From Halogeometricum sp. S3BR5-2 (GTDB lineage: Archaea; Halobacteriota; Halobacteria; Halobacteriales; Haloferacaceae), in contig NZ_JAMQOQ010000012.1 in NCBI RefSeq assembly GCF_031624635.1, positions 1 to 41,235 of the forward strand: DNA of 41,235 nt. Reading direction: 5' to 3'. The position numbers and the translations under genes are program-made. The notes beneath the pieces are model-generated. The model made no database searches. It was not told where the DNA came from and saw only the letters and a program-made list of their open reading frames with translations. Shown piece after piece: positions 22,175-29,530 of this stretch (positions are counted from its first letter, which is position 1; every line of letters begins with the position of its first letter).

Positions 22175-22248
22175 AGTAGGACATAATCGCTCCTGCAGTA
22201 ATAAATCACGGGGGTGCATTCTCTCGGTCAACAAAACGAGACCTACCA

Positions 22249-22311
22249 GTTCTCTAATCACCTCGTAGACGACGCGCTGGTGCGAAATGATCGAGTCGAT
22301 GCCCTTCTGGC
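22249..22311 (-). pseudogene. Decayed C-terminal fragment of an Orc1/Cdc6 gene (remnant A)
   Basis: The minus strand translates as GIDSIISHQRVVYEVIREL, matching residues about 262-280 of the intact Orc1/Cdc6 at 27066-28094 (SLDSLTPHQRVVYDIVRE). At DNA level a run of more than 20 bases around 22262-22284 is identical to 27268-27290. The similarity stops on both sides. The fragment begins 17 bases behind the TIR-SAVED stop, at the far end of the CBASS operon. Confidence 0.8.
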
Positions 22312-22327
22312 AATGGGCACTGATTTG

Positions 22328-23575
22328 CTATTGCTCTTCTGAGGCGGTGTCTGAGCCGTCTGAAAGTGACTGATTCTGTAATCGACCAGCAGGATAGTAC
22401 CGACCCTCGTCTTTGCTGTAGAGGTAGGTCTGGATCGGTCTAAGAGTGTTTGAGTTTCGCCCGAAGAGAAAGGCGAGCCCCATCGGGCCAGCTATGAAGA
22501 GATGAATAGTCGATGTTTTTGATAGTTCTTTGATTGCGTCTCGTACCTTGGTACGGAAAACACCTGCAGCATGGGCTGCCTGTGCCGGGGACAATTCCAC
22601 ACCAGGCCCATCTTCCGGTGTCAATCTGAGAATACCGTTGAAATCCGGAAGGTCGTTATGCATTTGGTCGATCTCCGGTTGCACATCGGCAGCGATGTTG
22701 ACGAGCACCGCCAGCTCCGCTCCGTGATTCGGTTGTCGCTGGAGATCTCCTTCTAACCCGCTTTCCTCTTCGTCGATATCGAGTCTCCATTCTGTCATCC
22801 CGGCAGGACCGGTGGGTTGCATCCACGTTGCTTGGATACGACGTGTGGTTGGAAGACAGTAACCGGCCGCGAACGCAGCGGGAAGATGCGTTCGGCCACG
22901 GAATCGGAGGGTGCGGCCCGATGCGTTTTGAATGAGACTGTCCGTTACCGTAGTTAACGCCGGGAGTAGACGCTGGTTCCATACTTCTTGGGATGGTGGA
23001 CCATGTTCGAACGATCTCGACCAGTCAATAGCAATCGCTGGATCGTTGTCGTGAGCGGGCGATTCGTAGGTATCAAGTGAACATTCGAGGGGCTCACCGT
23101 CCGGCAAATACCCATCTATCCGCTCGATGCGCTCTGATAAGACGGCCTGGACGATCTCTGTAGCTTTGTCAGACGTGGTCTCCTCTAGGGGGAGCATTTT
23201 CCAGGCGGAAAAGTCGTGGAGGATCGGTGCCTCGTTGAGTATCGATTTGGCTTCTCCAACGCTGATATCGGGACATGGCACAACGACCACGAAAAACTCG
23301 TCATCCTCGTCCCAGCGCTTGTTGAATCCCGGCAACTCGTCGTTGAGAATGATGTCGGAGTCGGCTACGCCCTCACTGACGAGCGCAATACCACTGGCCG
23401 TTTCCGGGTTCTCCAACTGGTCGATAATCTCATCTCTGAGTGGCTCTGGCTTCAAATCGAAGATATCCCGCCAAATCGGCACCCCGTGTCGCTCGAGTTC
23501 CGTTTGCAGGAAGTTGGCGATGTCCGTCTGTTCGTGCTTATAGCTGAGAAATACACGGCCAGTTGGATCAGTCAT
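22328..23575 (-). CDS. TIR-SAVED effector of CBASS
   Basis: 415 residues. The N-terminal TIR domain (about 1-150) opens VFLSYKHEQTDIANFLQTEL, then RHGVPIWRDI, and continues with IALVSEGVADSDIILNDELP, where the Glu of NDEL fits the NADase catalytic position. The C-terminal SAVED domain (about 170-400) ends with STIHLFIAGPMGLAFLFGRN, then RPIQTYLYS, the hallmark HLF..GP..LA..LG...N...P...Y. In TIR-SAVED proteins a cyclic oligonucleotide bound by SAVED assembles TIR filaments that degrade NAD+, killing or arresting the infected cell. Its ATG overlaps the stop of the E2-E1-JAB gene by 4 bases (ATGA), showing translational coupling as the last gene of the operon. Confidence 0.93.
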   Translation of the reverse strand: MTDPTGRVFLSYKHEQTDIANFLQTELERHGVPIWRDIFDLKPEPLRDEIIDQLENPETASGIALVSEGVADSDIILNDELPGFNKRWDEDDEFFVVVVPCPDISVGEAKSILNEAPILHDFSAWKMLPLEETTSDKATEIVQAVLSERIERIDGYLPDGEPLECSLDTYESPAHDNDPAIAIDWSRSFEHGPPSQEVWNQRLLPALTTVTDSLIQNASGRTLRFRGRTHLPAAFAAGYCLPTTRRIQATWMQPTGPAGMTEWRLDIDEEESGLEGDLQRQPNHGAELAVLVNIAADVQPEIDQMHNDLPDFNGILRLTPEDGPGVELSPAQAAHAAGVFRTKVRDAIKELSKTSTIHLFIAGPMGLAFLFGRNSNTLRPIQTYLYSKDEGRYYPAGRLQNQSLSDGSDTASEEQ

Positions 23576-25908
23576 ATATCGTCACCGACGTTGAGAGTTG
23601 TAGCTGCATCTGGGTTGTCAATCCGTTCTAACTGCTCGTATTCCTTACTATCATGGAATAGATAGGCGTTGATCGTGAATTGACCTTCTTCGTCCTGTCC
23701 AACGATGAAGAGGAGCGGATGCGGACAGTCGTAGCCGTCGTCGTTGGCGATGTCATTCATCGCAGTCCGATCGACCCGACTGAGATCGGGTGAAGCGCCG
23801 GGATGGTAGTGCCATTCACCGAGATAGTCGATGCCAATGCTCTCCCTGGCGTCTTTGAGCCACTCCTCGACTTTGTCGGTTCCGCGGAGGAATCGAGTTG
23901 GTTCTTGAATGGAGTCCCGCGGTGGGTCGCGGGCATTCACCACCAGTGCTGGCCCATCGAGACGGTCGGTTCCAGCGAGAATACCGCCCGTTTCACAGGG
24001 GTGTTCTTCCCGACAGCGCTCATACATCGCTTCAAGACACGTGGCCGGAATCTGTACGGTGATTGGTGATTCCGGTGCTCGCCATATAGTTCCGTCCTGG
24101 AAGGGAGGTGTGGCCTGTGAAATGGTCGGCAGCTCGTCGCCACTACCGGTCTCGAGTACGGTGAAGTGATTCTCGCGCAGGCTCAATGCCGTCGCCTGAT
24201 CGAGAAGTCGTGTCACTGTCCCTGCCCACGTCATCACCCGGTCCGTTCGGATAACTGATGCTGGGTGCCAGCAGCCGACTCGCTCGGGGATGGCATCCTC
24301 GTCTTCGTCCCATTCGATCTGTTCTTGCAACCGCCATGGATCGAACGCTTCGTTGTAATCGCTGTACGGAAAGGTATGTGAGTAAGCTGTGAAGCAGAAC
24401 AACCGGCTCGCTCGCCGACCCATCGCAGCGGAGCAAAACACGACCGGGTGATTCCATCTAATCGCATCCAGAGCGCGACGAACTCCCCGTGACGCGGTAC
24501 AGTCAATTACTACCTCCGCTTCTCTAATTGACTCCGGCAACTCACCGCTCGGTGGAAAGGCGCTATCCACATCAAAGACTTGGGCGTACGGTGCAATGGA
24601 TTCGAGCCGGTCCGCGATTGCTGTCGCCTTGTTTCGTCCTACCTCATCGATTGTTAGTGTGTGGCGAGCCACGTTGCCGATCTCATACGTGTCGTTGTCG
24701 ACGATGGTAAGCTGCTGACAGCCGGCTCGAACGAGGTTCTCGGCAACCATACTGCCGAGCGCTCCCGCTCCAATGAGTACGATGTTGCGATCCAGAAACC
24801 ACTCTGTCATATGCCCGCGTCTGGTGAGCTGCTCATGCGACCAGTTGTCCGAGTCCAGCCACCGAATCTGTTCCTCTCCAGCTTCCCGTCGTTCGGCTAT
24901 CTCTGGCCCCTTTCCAGTATCTCGAAATCCGCCGGAAAGGTCATTCGGGTCCTTGAACTCCTGGATCTCGATTGGTTGCCAATAAATGATCTCGGGGTCG
25001 CCGTCGACCGTAGCTGGGATGGGGAACCCGATTAGAAGAATCTTGACCGGTTCATCGTCCAAAACGGGCTTGATATTTGCCCGTAGTTCGTACGGGTCGG
25101 TCTCGGTGCCATCGAAAAACCCTTCCAAATCTTGCCACGTTCCCGGGGCCTCCCACGGGGGTTCAATCGGCACCTCTTCTAACAGTGCCCACGCTCCGGA
25201 AACAGAGTCCTCAGGATTCGCATCGATGTATCCACCCCATTGTGGCTGATAGACGACTTCATCGTCGCTATCTTTGAACGTACCAGTCGCGTATGTCTCT
25301 TCAGCAGTTGGCAACGAGCGGAGATTGACCGTCCCCCACTGTCCATACGTCTCCCTCCATTCTGAGAACGACTCCTGCGTCTCATTGAATGCGATGGTCG
25401 TGGCCGAAGCCGAGTTCGTATCGAAGGCCGGGATTTCAAACGGTTCGTCTGGTTCCCGGAGTTCCCCTTTCGCAGCATTACTTAACCACCGCAGTGCTCG
25501 GTCCATATGCCAACAGAGCCGATCACGGCTTGTGCTGGGTTCGCCGGTGGCTCCCGTTTGACTGAGGGTGTGCCCATACCGAGCAACACAGATATCGCCT
25601 CTTCGCCATGGAGTATCGTTGCTCCCAGCCACGTTCAGCTTCTGGTGGGGGAATGTGGCGGAAATGGTGTTCTCTTCTTGATCTGCAGGGTAGATCCCAA
25701 TTGAACCTGCGGGGTACGTATCCCGTAGATGGAGATACCAGTCCGTCTCGCGTGGCACGTCCGGATGGGGTTCTAAGTCGTCTGGAGAAAGCCTGATCTT
25801 GACGATCCACCGTCCGTTGCTATCGTGTCGATATGGCTCTTTGAGGACGGTGACTCCGTCCCGTTCGGCAATGGCTGCAACGGCTTCTGTAATTTCGTGG
25901 GGAGGCAT
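23572..25908 (-). CDS. CBASS ancillary protein: E2-E1-JAB fusion (Cap2 + Cap3 in one chain)
   Basis: A 778-residue fusion. Residues about 1-160 are an E2-like domain with the candidate catalytic Cys132 in RDRLCWHMDRALRWLS. Residues about 360-600 are an E1/ThiF-type adenylation domain: IVLIGAGALGSMVAENLVRA, then QQLTIVDNDTYEIGNVARHT, then EVVIDCTASRGVRRALDAI. The last 165 residues form a JAB/JAMM isopeptidase: ETGGILAG, then GEWHYHPGASPDLSRVD, with the two His and the Asp that bind zinc. In type II CBASS, Cap2 (E2-E1) conjugates the CD-NTase C-terminus to a target and Cap3 (JAB) reverses it; here both are in one polypeptide. It follows the CD-NTase gene by 8 bases and overlaps the TIR-SAVED gene. 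Confidence 0.92.
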   Translation of the reverse strand: MPPHEITEAVAAIAERDGVTVLKEPYRHDSNGRWIVKIRLSPDDLEPHPDVPRETDWYLHLRDTYPAGSIGIYPADQEENTISATFPHQKLNVAGSNDTPWRRGDICVARYGHTLSQTGATGEPSTSRDRLCWHMDRALRWLSNAAKGELREPDEPFEIPAFDTNSASATTIAFNETQESFSEWRETYGQWGTVNLRSLPTAEETYATGTFKDSDDEVVYQPQWGGYIDANPEDSVSGAWALLEEVPIEPPWEAPGTWQDLEGFFDGTETDPYELRANIKPVLDDEPVKILLIGFPIPATVDGDPEIIYWQPIEIQEFKDPNDLSGGFRDTGKGPEIAERREAGEEQIRWLDSDNWSHEQLTRRGHMTEWFLDRNIVLIGAGALGSMVAENLVRAGCQQLTIVDNDTYEIGNVARHTLTIDEVGRNKATAIADRLESIAPYAQVFDVDSAFPPSGELPESIREAEVVIDCTASRGVRRALDAIRWNHPVVFCSAAMGRRASRLFCFTAYSHTFPYSDYNEAFDPWRLQEQIEWDEDEDAIPERVGCWHPASVIRTDRVMTWAGTVTRLLDQATALSLRENHFTVLETGSGDELPTISQATPPFQDGTIWRAPESPITVQIPATCLEAMYERCREEHPCETGGILAGTDRLDGPALVVNARDPPRDSIQEPTRFLRGTDKVEEWLKDARESIGIDYLGEWHYHPGASPDLSRVDRTAMNDIANDDGYDCPHPLLFIVGQDEEGQFTINAYLFHDSKEYEQLERIDNPDAATTLNVGDDI

Positions 25909-25916
25909 TTGTTACG

Positions 25917-27041
25917 TCAGCTGTCCGACTCGGCGAACTGGTGGTCAGATGGATCCTCTACCTGTGAGGACGACCCTACTGACATGGCTTTCTCCCCTCC
26001 ATCGTCGGAATCGTCGTCGCTTCCGAAGGGAGGGAATTTCTCACCGAAGAGCTGGTACCAGTAATCCCTCGATGTTTCTTTGTCCTCCTCATCCAGTGCT
26101 GTCCGCGCGAGCGCTGCGGCATCTTCGGCCTTATCGTAGAACGCCGCGAAATCGTCCCCGTCGATTTGTTTGAGGACGTCATTCTCGGGGGTTTCCGGGA
26201 GCCCGTGAGCAGGCAAGACGGGGGTTTCCTCGGCCATTGCTTCGGTCTTGAACTGCCGTGTGAGTTCTTCCAGCGTCCTTGTCACGCCTTCAGCGACGCT
26301 GTCGATATCATGAGGACAGCACTGACCAACGATGTGCTCGAGGGGATAGCTTGTCGGTCCTTCGACGTCGGGTGTCTTCGTTCGCCGCCACCATTTGATG
26401 GCTTTGACGACGTTCACGTAGTGGCCATCCGTGATATCGTTTTTATTAATGGTGAAGGCGATAGTCGCGAGGGGATGGGTATTCTCCCACTTGTTCTCAT
26501 CTCGATGTGGGATCTTGAGCGGTTGGTCCTTCCACTCGTCGTCGCCATCTGCCGACATATTGAGGGCCTCCGCCACGGTCGAAAGGTCGTCTGGACTCAG
26601 GGCTGTGCCAACGTCTAGTGAACCCAGTGATTTGACGGCTTCACGTGTTGCCTCGCTCGGTGCCGCTGTCAAGACGAGATCGATCTCCACCTTCTCTTCC
26701 TCGATCTTGTAGGAGTGCGCGTTCGGTTCCCACTGCCCCACATAGTGTTCATCCAGGAACGGCTCGCATTTTCTTAGCGCAACATCGGTATCGAGATCAC
26801 TGCTGAGATCAGAGACAAAGACGACGTCAACGTCGGATTTCTCGTCTTCCTGCGGTCTGAGTGCCGTCCACCGACGGTAGCTCCCCTGTAGAAAGTCTGC
26901 AACGTAGAACTCGTCGATGTCCTCGTCACTCTGCAAGTGATCGCGGAGGGTTTCGTGGCCCTCCTTGTAGGCATCATTGTGCTCGTCCTGCGGGCGGATG
27001 TCTGACAAGAAGGTCTCGAACAGTGTGGGGAGTGTGGTCAT
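25917..27041 (-). CDS. CBASS cyclic oligonucleotide synthase (CD-NTase)
   Basis: 374 residues. The nucleotidyltransferase core has FLQGSYRRWTALRP (Gly53-Ser54), then SDVDVVFV with Asp70 and Asp72, and VEIDLVLT with Asp121, the expected catalytic triad. The helical half follows (HYVNVVKAIKWWRRT). On sensing infection it should make a cyclic di- or trinucleotide that activates the TIR-SAVED protein. The last 50 residues are acidic and probably disordered, ending QFAESDS; in type II systems the CD-NTase C-terminus is the substrate of Cap2, so this tail is of interest. First gene of the operon, starting 24 bases after the orc1 stop. The clade cannot be assigned by eye. Confidence 0.92.
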   Translation of the reverse strand: MTTLPTLFETFLSDIRPQDEHNDAYKEGHETLRDHLQSDEDIDEFYVADFLQGSYRRWTALRPQEDEKSDVDVVFVSDLSSDLDTDVALRKCEPFLDEHYVGQWEPNAHSYKIEEEKVEIDLVLTAAPSEATREAVKSLGSLDVGTALSPDDLSTVAEALNMSADGDDEWKDQPLKIPHRDENKWENTHPLATIAFTINKNDITDGHYVNVVKAIKWWRRTKTPDVEGPTSYPLEHIVGQCCPHDIDSVAEGVTRTLEELTRQFKTEAMAEETPVLPAHGLPETPENDVLKQIDGDDFAAFYDKAEDAAALARTALDEEDKETSRDYWYQLFGEKFPPFGSDDDSDDGGEKAMSVGSSSQVEDPSDHQFAESDS

Positions 27042-27065
27042 AGTGTATCGATGTTCTGGAATGTT

Positions 27066-28094
27066 TTAAGTGGTTGTTGCAGCAGGTGGTGACTCAATGA
27101 TCGCGTATTCTCGATCCCGGCTCGTGCCCTCGGCCTCGAGGAGGTTGTACTGAGCCATCTTCGAGAGATAGGACCGGATGGTCCGTTTCGTCCGTGGGTC
27201 GTCGACTTCGTCCGTATAGCGCTCGTGAATCTCGCCCGGGCCGAGCGGGCCGTGCTCACGAACGATGTCGTAGACGACGCGCTGGTGCGGCGTGAGTGAG
27301 TCGAGGCTCTTCTGCTTGATCTGGGCCCGAGCATCCTCGGCGGCGTCCAGGAGAATATCGTCGGTGATGCGCTCGTGGTTCTCGCGATCAGCCTTGCCGG
27401 CGGCCGTTCGGAGGATGCCGATTGCGAGGCGGGCGTCGCCGGTGGCCGCGTCGGCGATTCGATATAGCTGGTCGTCGGTGATGACGTCCTCGTCGAGCCC
27501 CCACTTCGCCCGCGCACTCAGGATATCGTACAGCTGCTCGTCGTGGTACTTGTCCATCCGGACGTGTTCGCTGGAGCGCAGGCGGCTCACGAGGCGGCCG
27601 TCGACGCGGCTGAACAGCTCCTCTTCCTTGTTCGCGATGCAGATGATCGCAAACTGCGGGAGGCTGTGGAGGTCGTAGATGACGCTGGGATCCTCCAGTT
27701 GGTCGACCTCGTCGAGGATGATGACGGTTCGAGAGCCGTCGTGCTGCTGGAGGCGATCGACGAGTTCGTCGTGGGGCGTCGACTGACGGTGGATGTCGAT
27801 GGTCGCGCCGAGGTCGTCGAGGATCTGATAGAGCGTGCGGAATCGGGTGTAGTTCCGCCAGCAGTTGACGTAGGTCGCCTCGACGTCGAGGACCTCTTCC
27901 CGGAGTCGTTCGGTAACGAACTTCGAGATGCAGGTCTTGCCGGCGCCGCTGGGTCCGGTGACGATGGCCGTGTCGGCGGGCTCTCCGTTCGTGATGGGCT
28001 CGAGGACGCTGGAGAGATGGTTGACTTCGGCGTCGCGATGCTCAACTTCCCGAGGAACGAACCCGGCCCGGAGGACGCGAGCATCGCGAATCAT
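27066..28094 (-). CDS. orc1/cdc6: Second Orc1/Cdc6 family protein, linked to the CBASS operon
   Basis: 342 residues, shorter than the origin-linked paralogue. Walker A is GPSGAGKT (47-54), Walker B is RTVIILDEVDQ (Asp128, Glu129), the sensor-1 segment is FAIICIANKEE, and the sensor-2 region GDARLAIGILRTAA is present. The C-terminal winged helix runs SLTPHQRVVYDIVREHGPLG, then KRTIRSYLSKMAQYNLLEAE. The protein looks intact. The upstream region has repeats of CTTCCGGAAA rather than the GTGTGAATGG boxes, so it may serve a different origin or act as a regulator. The CD-NTase gene follows after 24 bases on the same strand. Pieces of a related 3' end recur at 22249 and 20480. Confidence 0.92.
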   Translation of the reverse strand: MIRDARVLRAGFVPREVEHRDAEVNHLSSVLEPITNGEPADTAIVTGPSGAGKTCISKFVTERLREEVLDVEATYVNCWRNYTRFRTLYQILDDLGATIDIHRQSTPHDELVDRLQQHDGSRTVIILDEVDQLEDPSVIYDLHSLPQFAIICIANKEEELFSRVDGRLVSRLRSSEHVRMDKYHDEQLYDILSARAKWGLDEDVITDDQLYRIADAATGDARLAIGILRTAAGKADRENHERITDDILLDAAEDARAQIKQKSLDSLTPHQRVVYDIVREHGPLGPGEIHERYTDEVDDPRTKRTIRSYLSKMAQYNLLEAEGTSRDREYAIIESPPAATTT

Positions 28095-28146
28095 CTGTCT
28101 CTGACAGACTGATTTCGGGTCAGGTTACAAAAGCCTGACCGGGTTG

Positions 28147-28250
28147 CTTCCGGAAACTCCCATGATAGTACCATCTTGAGCACCCAAAAACCTACGCTGT
28201 ATCTCGATTTGTGTTCGTGGAAAGTCGAGCCTTCCGGAAACTTCCGGAAA
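28147..28250. repeat. CTTCCGGAAA repeats upstream of the second orc1
   Basis: CTTCCGGAAACT occurs at 28147-28158; CTTCCGGAAA is then directly repeated at 28231-28240 and 28241-28250, followed again by CT. Each holds the palindrome TTCCGGAA. They lie 53-156 bases before the orc1 start at 28094 and could be initiator-binding or operator sites. The rest of 28095-28375 holds no gene that I can support. Confidence 0.65.
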
Positions 28251-28375
28251 CTCAGCTCCCACTACTGATTTGGCACTAAGTGGGTGATTTCTCTTTGGCC
28301 CTCCAACGACAGGATGCCGGAGTAATGGTCATTATGATAGAGTGACAAGCAAATCTAATCCGGCCATCGACTTCA

Positions 28376-29524
28376 ATGCCATATCTTGGAGTTCAAAACG
28401 GAACACGGGTAATCCCACCACAAGTAGCCGACGGCACGACTGTTACTTGTCCTGCGTGCGACCAACCGATGGCCGTTGTACGGTCTCACGAACGAGGTTC
28501 TGCTTTCATTTCTCGTCATTTTCGGCACCACGAACAGGAGGGTCGTTCTGAGATGGGCCAAACTACAGGTCAGGCAACCTTTGCTGATCTTGTAGATGTC
28601 GGCGAGTGCCCTGGTGAATCGGACGAACATATGAAAATGAAGTCGATTGCGTATGCTCGATTGGAACACGATTTCCCTGATGCGACAGTTGAGCTTGAAT
28701 CCGGTATCGACGGCCGAATTGCGGATGTCCTGCTCACATTCGACACTCCCCGAGAGCCCTATGGAAGGGGTATCGCGATAGAGGCTCAGTATCGGAATCA
28801 GGGCAAAGATATCGAGGCAGTTACTGACCATTATCTACAGCGTGACTATAGCGTTGCGTGGCTCGATGAGGGCGATTTCTCAGAGTACGATGTTGATCTC
28901 TCCGGAATACTGTCCGTCTGGCCCTATGCGCTTCCGTCGCGGTCTGATATGGAGGGGTACCCGGAAGTCATCAGGTGGCTCTGGCAAGAGAAATCGCCCA
29001 CTGTTGCGTTGGAAATCCCTATACCAGGAGAGTATTGGGCTTCGTTCGATAAGTCGGATGAATGGGTGACTGTCGCTCAACAAGATCTCCGCCGGAAGGG
29101 ACGCGCTTGGGCGACTGTTTCTCGCTCACCAACGGGTCAGCTTACTCTTCAGCTCGGAAAGAAGGACTGGGGCTGGGATGGCGATACCCACCGTGTCACC
29201 GTTCAACTTGAAGATTCGGATACCCAGGAACTCCGATCATTCACTGATAACTTGGAACGGCTAGCGTTTGGACCAGATCGCCCGAGTGAGGAAGATCGGG
29301 AACGCCCTTGGCATGATTTGACGACTGCTTGGTTCGCTGGCTCTCCTCGTGTTACCTCTTGGCTTTCGGCTTCCCTCTCTCCCGATGACGACGTGGTCCT
29401 CTCGTTAGGAAAGAAACATCCCAAGGAGACTGACCGAGTTAGTGTTCAGATCGACGATACTGCGACTCAGGCTCTGGACGACCTAACCACACTTCTTGAG
29501 AGGTCCTTCGAACTGGAGGCCTGA
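28376..29524 (+). CDS. CoiA-like PD-(D/E)XK nuclease protein
   Basis: 382 residues. The N-terminus has a zinc-knuckle-like region (VTCPACDQPMAV, then ISRHFRHHE). Residues about 80-170 match the CoiA-type nuclease core: HMKMKSIAYARLEHDFPDAT, then VELESGIDGRIADVLLTFD with the Asp, then GIAIEAQYRNQGKDI with ExQ in place of ExK, and YSVAWLDEGDF. The C-terminal 200 residues are mixed alpha/beta with two similar halves, each containing LGKK (LQLGKKDWGWDGDTHRVTVQ; LSLGKKHPKETDRVSVQI), an internal duplication. It is convergent with the DUF262 gene (6-base gap). CoiA is named for competence; stand-alone homologues in islands are probably DNA-processing or defence nucleases. Confidence 0.82.
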   Translation: MPYLGVQNGTRVIPPQVADGTTVTCPACDQPMAVVRSHERGSAFISRHFRHHEQEGRSEMGQTTGQATFADLVDVGECPGESDEHMKMKSIAYARLEHDFPDATVELESGIDGRIADVLLTFDTPREPYGRGIAIEAQYRNQGKDIEAVTDHYLQRDYSVAWLDEGDFSEYDVDLSGILSVWPYALPSRSDMEGYPEVIRWLWQEKSPTVALEIPIPGEYWASFDKSDEWVTVAQQDLRRKGRAWATVSRSPTGQLTLQLGKKDWGWDGDTHRVTVQLEDSDTQELRSFTDNLERLAFGPDRPSEEDRERPWHDLTTAWFAGSPRVTSWLSASLSPDDDVVLSLGKKHPKETDRVSVQIDDTATQALDDLTTLLERSFELEA

Positions 29525-29530
29525 CTTCTA

